From Singulisphaera sp. GP187 (GTDB lineage Bacteria; Planctomycetota; Phycisphaerae; Phycisphaerales; SM1A02), in NCBI GenBank assembly GCA_945871915.1, contig CAMBXO010000001.1, forward strand, positions 1 through 64,000: DNA of 64,000 nucleotides. The letters run 5' to 3'. The notes beneath the pieces were generated by a model. It made no database searches, was not told the origin of the DNA, and saw only the letters and a list, made by a program, of their open reading frames with translations. The stretch's first letter is position 1. Each line of letters starts with the position of its first letter. Below are positions 1-9,546 of the stretch, in pieces. The translations under genes and the position numbers were made by a program.

Positions 1-4
1 CGAA

Positions 5-1300
5 TCACTTCTTGCCTCCACCGCCGCCCACGTTTTCAATCATGGAGACCAGTGGCATAAAGAGTGCCAGCACAATGCCGCCGATGATGCCTCCAAGCAC
101 CACCACCATGAATGGCTCGAGCAGACTCAGCAGACCGCCGACGGCCACATCCACTTCTTCGTCATAGTTGTCTGCGATCTTTGTAAGCATCACATCCATG
201 TCGCCGGTTTCTTCACCCACGTCGATCATGTTCACCACCAGCGAATCCACCACTTTGCTTTCTCGCAATGGCGCCGCAAAATTTTCTCCCTCTCGAATGC
301 TGTCATGCACTCGATTGAGAGCCCGTTCAAACACATAGTTGCCACAGGTATCCCGTGTAATCAGCACCGCCTCCAGAATGGGAACACCCGCCGACACCAG
401 CGTGCCGAGCGTTCGCGTGAATCGAGCCACCACCGTTTTCTGTGTCAGCGTGCCAATACCCGGGAGCTTCAGAATGATCATGTCGATCGCCTTGCGACCA
501 AACGATGTCTTACGAAGTAATTTGAATGTAAAGAAGACGATGAACGGAAACGCCATCACCCAGATCACGCCGGGCACGGTCTGCTCCTTGGTGTAGGTGC
601 CTGCGATCCACTTACTTCCATCCATCAGCACCAGCGTTGGCAGCGGAAGTTTGACACCGAAGTCCTTGAAGATCTCCTGAAACTTTGGAATCACGAAATA
701 CATGATGCCGGTCACGATCGCCACGGCGATACCAATGACGCAGACGGGGTAGATCATGGCGCCCTTGATGCGGCGTTTCAGTCGCTCGCCCTTTTCCATG
801 AAATCCGCCAAACGCTGCAAGATGACATCCAGCACACCACCCACTTCACCGGCGGCCACCATCTTGCAATACAGGCGATCGAATGCCTTGGGGTGCATGG
901 CAAAACTTTCACTGAGCGTGTTGCCGGTTTCCACATCTTCACAAACTTTGCCTAGCACCGACTTCATCTTGCCAGGCTTTTGCTGCTGCTCCAGAATCTG
1001 CAGCGACCGCAGCAAGGGCAGACCTGCGTCCTGCAGCGTGCTGAGTTGGCGCGTGAAAAGCGTGATGGTCTTGTTCGCCACGCCACCTGGCATGCTGAAA
1101 CTGAATCCCTTTTTCTTTTTCTTGGCGGCTGCGGCTTTGGGGGCCTCACCCTTTTTGCCGCCCTTCTGCTCCCGAACCGAAGTTGGAAAGAACCCATCCG
1201 CGCGAAGCTTCTTGATGAGCTCCTCACTGCTGGCTGCCTCCTGCGTTCCCTTTTCAGGTTTGCCGGCGGCATTCATGGCTTCGTAGGCGTAGGTGGGCAT
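5..1300 (-). CDS. pilC: Type IV pilus / type II secretion platform protein (PilC/GspF family)
   Basis: Polytopic inner-membrane platform protein, expected to couple the cytoplasmic ATPases encoded just upstream to pilin or pseudopilin assembly. The product is 431 residues, close to the family's usual ~400. A Lys/Ala-rich linker (five lysines at 60-64) precedes two GspF-type repeats at about 78-200 and 283-405. Hydrophobic segments lie near 183-205, 245-262 and 395-418, and the tail is glycine-rich. The ATG start has AAGGAT about 10 bases upstream. It is the last gene of a four-gene minus-strand set with two GspE/PilB ATPases and PilT, which favours a pilus over a pure secretion role. No pilin or secretin gene is in view, so PilC versus GspF cannot be settled. 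Confidence 0.93.
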   Translation of the reverse strand: MPTYAYEAMNAAGKPEKGTQEAASSEELIKKLRADGFFPTSVREQKGGKKGEAPKAAAAKKKKKGFSFSMPGGVANKTITLFTRQLSTLQDAGLPLLRSLQILEQQQKPGKMKSVLGKVCEDVETGNTLSESFAMHPKAFDRLYCKMVAAGEVGGVLDVILQRLADFMEKGERLKRRIKGAMIYPVCVIGIAVAIVTGIMYFVIPKFQEIFKDFGVKLPLPTLVLMDGSKWIAGTYTKEQTVPGVIWVMAFPFIVFFTFKLLRKTSFGRKAIDMIILKLPGIGTLTQKTVVARFTRTLGTLVSAGVPILEAVLITRDTCGNYVFERALNRVHDSIREGENFAAPLRESKVVDSLVVNMIDVGEETGDMDVMLTKIADNYDEEVDVAVGGLLSLLEPFMVVVLGGIIGGIVLALFMPLVSMIENVGGGGGKK

Positions 1301-1332
1301 CGTGGTGGCGATCCTTTATGAAGCAGCACGGA

Positions 1333-3120
1333 TCATTCGTCGTCCAAGGTCTCCCGCACAATCTCGTCGATGGTGGTCTGTCCGTCGTAAATGGCGAGCA
1401 GCCCGGACTCACGAAGTGTTCGCATACCTCGTTTGCGGCACTCGGATCGCAGGACTGAGGTGTTGGCTTGCGCCATGATCAGTTCTCGAAGCGTGTCGTC
1501 AAGCACCATAATTTCAAAGAGAGCCAATCGCCCGCGATATCCGCTCTTGGTGCAATGGTTGCAACCCTTCCCACGGAAGAAGGTGCGACCTTGCACATGC
1601 TCAGGCTTGAGAGCCAGTTCCATCAACTGCTCCTCGGACGGAACAAATTCTTCCTTGCATTTCAGACAGATTCGACGAGCCAGTCGCTGCGCCACGATCG
1701 CTTCAAGCGTGGCGGTAAGCAAGAAGGTTTCGACGCCAAGATCAACCAGTCGCAAAATGGTGCTCGGCGCATCATTGGTGTGAAGCGTGGTAAAGACCAA
1801 GTGACCAGTCAGACTTGCCTGAATGGCAATCTGCGCCGTTTCCAGATCGCGGACTTCACCCACCAGAATGATGTCGGGGTCTTGTCGCAAGAAACTTCGA
1901 AGCAATCTGGCGAAGGTGAGTTCCTGATCGACATTCACCTGACACTGCACCATGCCTTCCATGTCGTACTCGACAGGATCTTCGGCGGTGAGCAACTTGG
2001 TGTCCGGAGTATTGAGTTCATTCAATGCGGCATACAGCGTGGTGGTCTTGCCGCTGCCCGTTGGTCCAGTCACCACAACGATGCCGTTGGGTTTATTAAT
2101 GAGCACCCGCATCTTCTCAAGGTCGTCGTCGCGAAGACCGATTCGGTCAAGACTCAGCTGCACATTGCCTCGATCGAGAACTCGCATGACCACGCTTTCA
2201 CCAAACATGGTGGGAAGCACGGCAACACGAAGGTCGATGGGCGAACCATCGAGGTTCAGTTCCACGCGACCGTCTTGAGGCACGCGGCGCTCGGCAATGT
2301 CCAGCTTTGCCATGACCTTGATGCGGCTGACAATGGCCATGGCCAAGGCGCGAGGTGGTGGATCCATCTCATACAACACGCCGTCGATGCGATACCGCAT
2401 CTTGAACTCATCTTCAAAGGGCTCGAAGTGAATGTCGCTGGCTTTGTTCTCAATGGCTTGCAGCAGCACATGGTTGATCAGGTTCACCACTTCATTGGAG
2501 GAGGCCGCCTGCGACAGCGTGGCCATGTCGATACTGGCACCGCGACCCTCCATCGCCTGCGCGGCCTGACTGTTCTGAAGGTCGGCATGGATCTTGGTTT
2601 CAGATTCCCTTGCCTGATAGTGCTCCTTGAGAATGGCTTCGACCTCTTCAGCAGGAACCACAACGGCAGACACCTTGAGTGGCGAAAGCAACATGCGCAC
2701 CGTGTCGACGGCTGGGAAGTTGCTTGCGGATTTCAACGCAACCACAACACGTTTGGCTACGGGATCGAAACTAATTGGAACCAGTTGTTGGGAACGAGCC
2801 ATCTCGCCCTTGATGCATGCACGCGTTGCATCGTCAATCACGCGACCCTCAAGGGTGGTGTAGGGAATCCCCATGACCGCCGCGAGGGTTCCTTGAACAT
2901 CGGAATCCGTAATCAGCCCCATGCCCACCATGATTTCGCCAAGCCGTTTGCCCTTATGGGAACTTTGCTGCAACGCCAGCGCTTCGTGAACTTGCTCCCG
3001 TGTGACCTTTCCCAACTTGGTGAGCGCGCGACCAAACCGACGTCCCTTCATTTCTTTCAGGACATAGGCCTCGTCTGCGAGGTCTGGCTTGATAGGAGTT
3101 GTCTGAATTGGTGGTGGCAT
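1333..3120 (-). CDS. GspE/PilB-type assembly ATPase, copy 1
   Basis: Hexameric AAA+-like ATPase that powers pilin or pseudopilin assembly from the cytoplasmic face. From the ATG at 3120 it is 595 residues. An N-terminal MshEN/T2SSE_N domain covers roughly 20-150. The catalytic domain has Walker A GPTGSGKT near 355, Walker B DPDIILVGEVRD and the His-box region TTLHTNDA. A GspE-type zinc-binding tetracysteine pair (CLKC and CNHC) lies near the C-terminus. A GTG at 3144 in the same frame is possible, but GGAG sits 8 bases before the ATG at 3120, so I prefer that. It lies between pilT and pilC on the same strand. It is a paralogue of the ATPase at 4502-6295. Confidence 0.92.
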   Translation of the reverse strand: MPPPIQTTPIKPDLADEAYVLKEMKGRRFGRALTKLGKVTREQVHEALALQQSSHKGKRLGEIMVGMGLITDSDVQGTLAAVMGIPYTTLEGRVIDDATRACIKGEMARSQQLVPISFDPVAKRVVVALKSASNFPAVDTVRMLLSPLKVSAVVVPAEEVEAILKEHYQARESETKIHADLQNSQAAQAMEGRGASIDMATLSQAASSNEVVNLINHVLLQAIENKASDIHFEPFEDEFKMRYRIDGVLYEMDPPPRALAMAIVSRIKVMAKLDIAERRVPQDGRVELNLDGSPIDLRVAVLPTMFGESVVMRVLDRGNVQLSLDRIGLRDDDLEKMRVLINKPNGIVVVTGPTGSGKTTTLYAALNELNTPDTKLLTAEDPVEYDMEGMVQCQVNVDQELTFARLLRSFLRQDPDIILVGEVRDLETAQIAIQASLTGHLVFTTLHTNDAPSTILRLVDLGVETFLLTATLEAIVAQRLARRICLKCKEEFVPSEEQLMELALKPEHVQGRTFFRGKGCNHCTKSGYRGRLALFEIMVLDDTLRELIMAQANTSVLRSECRKRGMRTLRESGLLAIYDGQTTIDEIVRETLDDE

Positions 3121-3128
3121 AGTCGAAA

Positions 3129-3132
3129 CTCC
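3129..3132 (-). promoter_or_regulatory. Ribosome binding site deciding the start of ATPase copy 1
   Basis: On the minus strand GGAG is followed by 8 bases and the ATG at 3120. The upstream in-frame GTG at 3144 has no comparable site. This favours a start 8 codons inside the longest open frame. Confidence 0.6.
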
Positions 3133-3301
3133 GAATTCCCCCACCCGAATTTGTATTCGAGCAGAATAGGCGTTGTTGTTTCAAAAAGGGCAGAAATTCA
3201 ATGCGACAGTGAAACTACACAAGGAATGCACCCGCGAAAGTGGGTCGATGTTTCTCCGCTTTCACTCGGCGTCAGGGCGGCCAATGGCATGCAGATAGGT
3301 C

Positions 3302-4459
3302 TCATCCACCCATGTCTTCGAGTTCACTTCTGGCCAGCTGGACCCCGCTCTTTCGGACTCTTTCGGAGAGTTCACCTGGGTTTCTGGCCTTGTCAACCAT
3401 CTCCTCGGCCGAAATCAAGCCCTTGGAGTAGATGCTCCATAAGTGCTCGTCCAGCAACTGCATGCCAAACTTCTTTCCAGTTTGAATCGCGGAATCGATT
3501 CGGAAGGTCTTATTTTCTCGGATCAGGTTTGAAATAGCCGGAGTGACGACCAGGAACTCGTATGCGGCCAGTCGGCCTGGTTTGTCGGACCTTGCCAAGA
3601 GCACCTGACTAAGCACCGCCAGCAAGCTCGAGGAAAGCTGCACGCGAACCTGTTCCTGTTGGGCCACAGGGAAGGCGTCAATGATGCGGTTGATGGTTCC
3701 GGAGGCACCGGTGGTGTGCAGAGTTCCAAAGACAAGGTGGCCAGTTTCGGCCGCCTTGATGGCCGCCTCGATCGTTTCAAGGTCTCTCATTTCACCCACC
3801 AGAATCACGTCGGGGTTCTGCCGCAGCGCGCGGCGGAGTGCCTCAGAAAAACTCGGCACATCTGCCAGCTGTCCCACTTCTCGCTGATTGATGATCCCCC
3901 GCTTGTGCGGATGGTAATACTCGATCGGGTCTTCAACCGTGATGATGTGCCGCTCGTAATTGACATTCACTTCGTCGATCATGGTGGCCAGCGTGGTGGT
4001 CTTGCCGCATCCGGTTGGACCGGTGACAAGAAAGAGACCTCGCGGCCTACGAATGAGATCTTTCACAATGCCTGGAAGGCCAAGCACATCAAATGGAAGC
4101 AAGCGGTTGGGAATCAAGCGAAGCACCATGGCAACGCAACCCTTTTGCCGAAACACGCTCACGCGGAACCGAGCGGCGTCACTGAAACTAAATCCAAAGT
4201 CCGTTCCGCCCCGCTCCTGGAATTCCGCCTGATTCTTTTCTGGCGTGATCGACTTCATCAAAGCCATCGTGTCGTCAGCATCAAGAATCTTGGTCTGCAG
4301 ATTGCGAAGCCGGCCGTGCAATCGAATGGTTGGCGGCCGACCGATTGTGATGTGAAGATCGGAGGCGTCCTGCTTCACCACCACATCGAGCAGCCGGTCG
4401 ATTTGCACCGTGCTTCCCTTATTGGTTGGCGACGAACCGCCAGCTTCAGATGAACTCAT
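3302..4459 (-). CDS. pilT: Pilus retraction ATPase PilT
   Basis: Hexameric ATPase that depolymerises type IV pili (twitching, DNA uptake). It is 385 residues, slightly longer than the usual ~345-380. It has an N-terminal PAS-like region with the family motif DASDLHITIGRPP, Walker A GPTGCGKTT near 148 and Walker B VILVGEMRDLET. The PilT C-terminal signature AISNLIRE is one change from the typical AIRNLIRE. It lacks the zinc tetracysteine found in both neighbouring assembly ATPases, as expected for the retraction class. It sits between the two PilB-like genes on the same strand, with about 40 bases from the upstream gene. Its presence is the best argument that this set builds a retractable pilus. 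Confidence 0.93.
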   Translation of the reverse strand: MSSSEAGGSSPTNKGSTVQIDRLLDVVVKQDASDLHITIGRPPTIRLHGRLRNLQTKILDADDTMALMKSITPEKNQAEFQERGGTDFGFSFSDAARFRVSVFRQKGCVAMVLRLIPNRLLPFDVLGLPGIVKDLIRRPRGLFLVTGPTGCGKTTTLATMIDEVNVNYERHIITVEDPIEYYHPHKRGIINQREVGQLADVPSFSEALRRALRQNPDVILVGEMRDLETIEAAIKAAETGHLVFGTLHTTGASGTINRIIDAFPVAQQEQVRVQLSSSLLAVLSQVLLARSDKPGRLAAYEFLVVTPAISNLIRENKTFRIDSAIQTGKKFGMQLLDEHLWSIYSKGLISAEEMVDKARNPGELSERVRKSGVQLARSELEDMGG

Positions 4460-4501
4460 GGGAATGTTTCCTTGTGGGTGAAGTCAAATCGTTTGCATGG
4501 C

Positions 4502-6295
4502 TTACACAGCCATTTCGGTTGTTGGGTCAAAGCCCTCAATCTGTGCGAATTTGGCGATCTCCTCTGGCGTGGTCATGCCCTTGAGAATCTTCAAGCGTCC
4601 GTCGCCAAGCAGGCCACGCATTCCGCCGCGTACAGCCGCTGCACGAAGTTTGCTGATGCCGCTTCGCTCAAACGCAAGATGCCGAATCTCGCTGTTCATC
4701 ACCATCATTTCGTAAATGCCTCGCCGACCGCGATAGCCAACTTGGCCGCACTCTCGGCACCCCTTGGGACCCATGACCCGATCACGCTCCATTTCGCTGA
4801 CGCCAACGATACGAAGCAGTTTGGAATCCACATCGGGATCAGGGCCACGACACTTCTGGCAAAGAATGCGAACGAGACGCTGCGCCAGCACCGCCTGAAT
4901 ACTGCTGGCCACCAAGAATGGCTTCACGCCCATGTCAATCAGACGCGTGATGGCACTGGGTGCATCATTGGTGTGCAACGTGCTAAACACAAGGTGCCCC
5001 GTGAGTGCCGCTTGAATGGCAATATCCGCCACCTCGCGGTCTCGAATTTCACCCACCAGAATAATGTTGGGTGCCTGGCGAAGCATGCTCTTAAGAATCG
5101 CCGGGAAGGTGAGCCCAATGGCATCACGAACTTGCACCTGATTGATGCCCTTGAAGTTGTACTCAACGGGGTCTTCCGCAGTGATGATCTTGCGGTCGGG
5201 GCGATTCAATGTGTCCAGCGCCGAATAGAGCGTGGTGGTCTTGCCACTACCAGTGGGTCCCGTCACAAGGAAAATGCCATTGGGGCGGCGAATGATCTTG
5301 TTGAACACATCCAGCGTGTCGGCCTCAAGTCCAAGATTGATCAAACCAATTCGAACGCTGTCAGGCCGCAGAATTCGAAGCACCACGCTTTCACCATGGG
5401 AGGCCGGACAGGTGCTTACTCGAAAGTCCACATGGTCCACCATGGTCTGTCCAGCAGGATCAAGTTTCTCTTTTCCCGCGGCATCCAGCATGGGAATGGG
5501 CATCTTGATACGACCGTCCTGCGGAATGCGCCGCTCCGCCATGTTCACACCGGCCATCAGTTTGAGTCGAGCCAGAATGGCGGACTGATTGACCTTAGGG
5601 AGTTTGTCAATGATCTGACACTCGCCGTCGATGCGATACCGCAAAAGAACAAATTGCTTCATCGGCTCAAAGTGAATATCGCTGGCTCGGTTCTGCACAG
5701 CGGTCTGAATAATGTTGCGAACCATTCGCACAATTTCGCCTTCGCTCTGTCCAGTTTCTTGGTCAATGCTCGCCTTACTTCGGTCCACACTCGTGTCCAT
5801 GCTGTTGGCGGTCAGGTCACCGAGTTCCTTTTTGACGAGCGGTTTGGCAATGGTGGCTCCAGCCCGATCACCTTCTAGGAAATATGAAATCTGCTCCTTG
5901 GTTCCAATGGCCGTGTCGATTTCTGCACCTAAGCGAAACCGAAGCATGTCCAACAATTCAACATCCATCGGGTCATGAATGAGCAACTTCAGCCGACCGC
6001 CACTCTTGGAAAGCGGCAAGACCAAATGTTTACGGGAAATTTCTTCTGGAATCAGAGTGACATCCACCCGCTTGTGATCTTCGGCACTCTGCAGGTTGAG
6101 ATATTCCATGCCAAATTGGGTCGCCAAACCCTTGGCAATATCCACGGCGCTGCACGCAGCCATTTCAATGAGCACTTCACCTACTCGCTTGCCCGTTCCC
6201 TTGGCCTGTTCAAGAGCCGTTTTGACCTTGTCTTCAGTCACCACGTTCGCGGCCACAAGAATTTCACCGAGTTTCTGTCGAAGCTTGCGTGCCAC
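4502..6295 (-). CDS. GspE/PilB-type assembly ATPase, copy 2
   Basis: Second pilus/secretion assembly ATPase, 597 residues from a GTG start at 6295. The N-terminal MshEN-type domain begins ARKLRQKLGEILVAANVV. The catalytic domain has Walker A GPTGSGKTT near 348, Walker B IILVGEIRD and a CQKC...CREC zinc motif near the C-terminus. The frame stays open to a TTG at 6364, but GAGGAG lies 6 bases before the GTG at 6295 and homologues start at this point, so the shorter form is chosen. It is first in the minus-strand set (copy 2, pilT, copy 1, pilC) and divergent from coaB, with 92 bases between the starts. Two assembly ATPases with one platform protein suggests either heteromeric use or one shared platform. 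Confidence 0.92.
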   Translation of the reverse strand: MARKLRQKLGEILVAANVVTEDKVKTALEQAKGTGKRVGEVLIEMAACSAVDIAKGLATQFGMEYLNLQSAEDHKRVDVTLIPEEISRKHLVLPLSKSGGRLKLLIHDPMDVELLDMLRFRLGAEIDTAIGTKEQISYFLEGDRAGATIAKPLVKKELGDLTANSMDTSVDRSKASIDQETGQSEGEIVRMVRNIIQTAVQNRASDIHFEPMKQFVLLRYRIDGECQIIDKLPKVNQSAILARLKLMAGVNMAERRIPQDGRIKMPIPMLDAAGKEKLDPAGQTMVDHVDFRVSTCPASHGESVVLRILRPDSVRIGLINLGLEADTLDVFNKIIRRPNGIFLVTGPTGSGKTTTLYSALDTLNRPDRKIITAEDPVEYNFKGINQVQVRDAIGLTFPAILKSMLRQAPNIILVGEIRDREVADIAIQAALTGHLVFSTLHTNDAPSAITRLIDMGVKPFLVASSIQAVLAQRLVRILCQKCRGPDPDVDSKLLRIVGVSEMERDRVMGPKGCRECGQVGYRGRRGIYEMMVMNSEIRHLAFERSGISKLRAAAVRGGMRGLLGDGRLKILKGMTTPEEIAKFAQIEGFDPTTEMAV

Positions 6296-6301
6296 CAAAT
6301 G

Positions 6302-6307
6302 CTCCTC
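6302..6307 (-). promoter_or_regulatory. Strong ribosome binding site for the GTG start at 6295
   Basis: GAGGAG on the minus strand, 6 bases before the GTG start of the second PilB-like ATPase. It decides the start against the upstream TTG at 6364. Confidence 0.7.
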
Positions 6308-6387
6308 ATGCTGGGGTGTGAACTGCGAGGGGCTTAGTATGCGTGAGCGTGCGCCACCCCGCAACTGATGCCCGAACCAACCTGCCG

Positions 6388-7056
6388 ATGACGAGCCCTA
6401 CTCCCCTTCGCGCTTTGGTCACCCTTGGCCCCACGCACGAGTCTGTGGATGCGGTTCGTTTCATAGGCAATCGCTCAAGTGGCCGCATGGGAACTGAGAT
6501 CGCTCGCGCGCTGCAACAAGCCGGATGCGATGTGCAGGTTCTGGCTGGGCCGTGCCAGCCTGCAGGAATGGATTCGCTGAACAAGATCGTCCGGTTCCGT
6601 TGTGCGGCGGAGCTCAAGGCCCTTCTTGAAGTGCATTGGCCTTCACACGATCTTTTGATCATGGCGGCTGCTGTGGCGGACTGGAAACCGGCCAACCAAG
6701 TGCAGGGAAAGATGCGAAGGCAATCGGCCACGCTCTCGCTTTCACTGGAACCGGTACCGGAGATTCTGGGTTCGCTCACTACACGCCCCAATCAATTCAT
6801 TGTCGGATTTGCGCTGGAGCCTTCAGATGAATTGCTTTCTTCTGCTCGCGACAAATTGCAGCGAAAGCGAGCCGATTGCGTTGTGGCCAACCCGCTGGAA
6901 ACCATGGACGCAGACCTGATCGCGGCCACGCTTCTGTGGCCGGAGGGACGCGTGGAACGCCCCGGCGATGGCTCGCCCTGGAGCAAGCAAGCGTGTGCCG
7001 GGTGGCTGTGCGAGCGTTTTGTTCCGGCAGCGATCGCCAAACGATGTGGTGGGTAG
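6388..7056 (+). CDS. coaB: Phosphopantothenate-cysteine ligase (CoaB domain protein)
   Basis: Joins 4'-phosphopantothenate and cysteine in coenzyme A synthesis. The product is 222 residues and contains only the CoaB half of the usual ~400-residue CoaBC protein. The dinucleotide-fold start LVTLGPTHESVDAVRFIGNR and SSGRMG match the CoaB nucleotide/dimer region. AAAVADWKP and GKMRRQ correspond to the conserved substrate-binding and Lys-containing loops. No flavin-dependent CoaC decarboxylase domain is attached or adjacent in this window. The ATG at 6388 is chosen because the family begins here. The nearest same-strand gene is gnd, 32 bases downstream. CoaB function is well supported; the location of CoaC is unknown. 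Confidence 0.88.
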   Translation: MTSPTPLRALVTLGPTHESVDAVRFIGNRSSGRMGTEIARALQQAGCDVQVLAGPCQPAGMDSLNKIVRFRCAAELKALLEVHWPSHDLLIMAAAVADWKPANQVQGKMRRQSATLSLSLEPVPEILGSLTTRPNQFIVGFALEPSDELLSSARDKLQRKRADCVVANPLETMDADLIAATLLWPEGRVERPGDGSPWSKQACAGWLCERFVPAAIAKRCGG

Positions 7057-7088
7057 ACTCGCCACCCCAACATGCAAGGAGCCACTCG

Positions 7089-8111
7089 ATGAAAATTGGA
7101 ATGATCGGTCTTGGACGAATGGGTGCCAACATGACGCTTCGACTTTTAAAGGCCGGGCACAACGTAGTGGTGTGGGACATGAACGCCAATGCCGTCAAAG
7201 AACTCGCCGGGCAAGGCGCTACGCCAGCAGCGGACATGAAGGATCTTGTTGCGAAACTCGATGCTCCACGCTCCGTGTGGATGATGATTCCAACCGCCTT
7301 TGTGGACGAGACCATTGGGAAACTTGCACCGCTGATGTCCAAAGGTGATTGCCTGATTGATGGCGGCAATAGTTATTACAAAGATGACATTCGCCGTTCC
7401 AAAGAATTGGCCGCCAAGGGGCTGGCGTATGTAGATGTTGGAACCAGTGGCGGTGTCTGGGGACTTGAGCGTGGCTATTGCCAGATGATCGGCGGACCCA
7501 AAGATGCAGTGACGCGGTTGGACCCCATCTTTCGGGCACTGGCACCTGGAAAGGGATCTATTGACGCGACTCCGGGGCGAGGTGCGCGAGCTGGCACCAG
7601 TGAGCAGGGTTACTTGCATTGTGGCGAAGCCGGCGGCGGCCACTTTGTGAAGATGGTTCACAATGGCATTGAGTACGGTCTGATGGCTTCGTATGCCGAA
7701 GGCATGAACATTCTCAAGAACGCAAATATCGGCAAGGCCAAGCGTGACATGGACGCTGAAACCACTCCGCTTCGAGAACCCGAGGCCTATCAATACGACT
7801 TTGATCTTGGCGAAGTGGCAGAAGTGTGGCGGCGTGGAAGTGTGATTGCCAGTTGGCTTCTGGATCTCACTGCGGCATCACTGGCCAAGGACCCGCAACT
7901 GGCGAACTTCAACGGCCGCGTGAGCGATTCGGGCGAGGGTCGGTGGACCATCGAGGCCGCGATTGACGAGGGAGTTCCGGCCCATGTGTTGACCGCGGCG
8001 TTGTATGAACGCTTCAGCAGTCGTGGCAACGCCATGTTTGCTGACAAGATTTGTTCAGCGATGCGGTTTGAGTTTGGCGGACACCACGAAAAACCTTCTG
8101 GCGCTCACTGA
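7089..8111 (+). CDS. gnd: 6-phosphogluconate dehydrogenase, decarboxylating (short form)
   Basis: Converts 6-phosphogluconate to ribulose 5-phosphate and CO2 in the oxidative pentose phosphate pathway. It is 340 residues, the short class often NAD-preferring, rather than the ~470-residue form. The Rossmann motif GLGRMGANM is at the N-terminus, GTSGGVWGLERGYCQMIGG is in the middle, and the catalytic region GGGHFVKMVHNGIEYGLM carries the active Lys and His-Asn pair. The ATG follows AAGGAG with 7 bases spacing. The G6PDH gene is 22 bases downstream, so the two oxidative steps are encoded together. A 6-phosphogluconolactonase gene is not present next to them. Confidence 0.95.
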   Translation: MKIGMIGLGRMGANMTLRLLKAGHNVVVWDMNANAVKELAGQGATPAADMKDLVAKLDAPRSVWMMIPTAFVDETIGKLAPLMSKGDCLIDGGNSYYKDDIRRSKELAAKGLAYVDVGTSGGVWGLERGYCQMIGGPKDAVTRLDPIFRALAPGKGSIDATPGRGARAGTSEQGYLHCGEAGGGHFVKMVHNGIEYGLMASYAEGMNILKNANIGKAKRDMDAETTPLREPEAYQYDFDLGEVAEVWRRGSVIASWLLDLTAASLAKDPQLANFNGRVSDSGEGRWTIEAAIDEGVPAHVLTAALYERFSSRGNAMFADKICSAMRFEFGGHHEKPSGAH

Positions 8112-8133
8112 AACACAACTGAGGTGACTCCCT

Positions 8134-9525
8134 ATGCCTGACAGCACTCCATGCGATGCTCTTGTCTTGTTTGGCGCCACGGGCGACCTGGCGCACAAAA
8201 AGACGTTCGACACCATTCAGGCTCTTATCCAACGAGGCCAACTGAAGAGTCCGGTGATTGGCGTGGCAAAGAGCGGCATGACGAAAGAGCAGTTGCTCGA
8301 TCGAGCCAAGGAAGGCATTACCACCTTTGGGCGAGGCGTGGATGCGGCGGCCTTTGCGCAGTTTGCGGCAAACTTTCAGTATGTGGATGGCGACTATGCC
8401 GACTTGAATACCTTTACAAAACTCCGGGCGGCACTCGGTGGAGCCAAGCGACCGCTGCACTATTTGGCCATTCCGCCAAGTGTCTTTGGGCTGGTGACCA
8501 CGCAACTGAAGGCCAGCGGCTGCGCCGACGGAAGCCGCATCGTGATCGAAAAACCATTTGGTCGAGATCTGCAATCGGCTCTGAAACTGAATGAGACCCT
8601 TCACGCCGTCTACGGTGAGCGGGACATTTTTCGGATTGACCACTACCTTGGCAAAGAGGCGACCCAGAATATTTTGTTCACACGGTTCGCCAACGCATTC
8701 CTCGAACCACTGTGGAATCGCAGCCACATCAACCAGATCCAGATCACCATGGCGGAGGACTTTGGCGTTCAGGGTCGAGGTCGCTTTTACGAGGGCGCCG
8801 GATGCCTGCGAGATGTGATTGAGAATCACCTGATGCAGGTGGTTGGGTTCCTTTGCATGGAACCGCCCTTCTGGCCAGACATGGATCGCGTTCGAGATGA
8901 ACAAATCAAATTGTTCCGCGCCATTCGCACGCTCGGCGCCAACGATGTGGTGCGTGGGCAGTTTGATGGGTATCTGAAAGAAGAGGGTGTCGCACCCAAC
9001 AGCCAGGTGGAAACATTTGCGGCAGTGCGGCTGCACATCGACAATTGGAGATGGGAAGGCGTGCCGATTTACCTTCGAGCTGGCAAGTGCATGCCCATGA
9101 CGGCCACCGAGGTTCGCGTGGAGTTCCATCGCCCCCCCTGCGTGGTGTTTCCAAATGAACAGACACCGCCTCGAAATTCTTGGCGATTTCTGTTGAGCCC
9201 TCGAATTGAAATCGGCATGAACCTGCAAGTGAAAGCGGATGGCGAACGCATGGTTGGGCAATCGCTTGAATTGAAGGCCGTGGATCAGCAACCAGATGAA
9301 ATGACCCCGTACGAGCGATTGCTTGGCGATGCGTTGCGTGGCGATCAAACGCTCTTTGCCCGCCAGGATGTGGTGGAAGAGGCGTGGCGCATTGTGGATC
9401 CAATTCTTGGAAGCGTGGTGCCAGTGCATCGCTATGCCAAGGGCATGTGGGGTCCCGAAGTGGTCAATGAGATCCTGCTTCCAGATGGCGGCTGGCATGC
9501 ACCGTTGCTTTCCGGAACTGGTTGA
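8134..9525 (+). CDS. zwf: Glucose-6-phosphate 1-dehydrogenase
   Basis: Oxidises glucose 6-phosphate to 6-phosphogluconolactone with NAD(P). It is 463 residues, near the family norm (~450-500). The N-terminal nucleotide-binding motif is [14 protein letters not shown], with EKPFGRDL near 140. The diagnostic substrate/catalytic segment [15 protein letters not shown] carries the active His and Lys. The C-terminal G6PD domain contains [11 protein letters not shown]. It is cotranscribed with gnd (22-base gap), and a tRNA gene follows 21 bases after its stop. Confidence 0.96.
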   Translation: MPDSTPCDALVLFGATGDLAHKKTFDTIQALIQRGQLKSPVIGVAKSGMTKEQLLDRAKEGITTFGRGVDAAAFAQFAANFQYVDGDYADLNTFTKLRAALGGAKRPLHYLAIPPSVFGLVTTQLKASGCADGSRIVIEKPFGRDLQSALKLNETLHAVYGERDIFRIDHYLGKEATQNILFTRFANAFLEPLWNRSHINQIQITMAEDFGVQGRGRFYEGAGCLRDVIENHLMQVVGFLCMEPPFWPDMDRVRDEQIKLFRAIRTLGANDVVRGQFDGYLKEEGVAPNSQVETFAAVRLHIDNWRWEGVPIYLRAGKCMPMTATEVRVEFHRPPCVVFPNEQTPPRNSWRFLLSPRIEIGMNLQVKADGERMVGQSLELKAVDQQPDEMTPYERLLGDALRGDQTLFARQDVVEEAWRIVDPILGSVVPVHRYAKGMWGPEVVNEILLPDGGWHAPLLSGTG

Positions 9526-9546
9526 TCGACGGCTACGCTAGGACAA

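Noticed and set aside
1468-3537. A 689-codon open frame on the plus strand
   Set aside because: Lies antisense to the GspE/PilB-like gene and runs into pilT. The translation is His- and Gln-rich with no family motif, as expected of a mirror frame of a GC-rich gene.
8014-9498. A 494-codon minus-strand frame opposite zwf
   Set aside because: zwf motifs are complete on the plus strand. The antisense product is His-rich and featureless.
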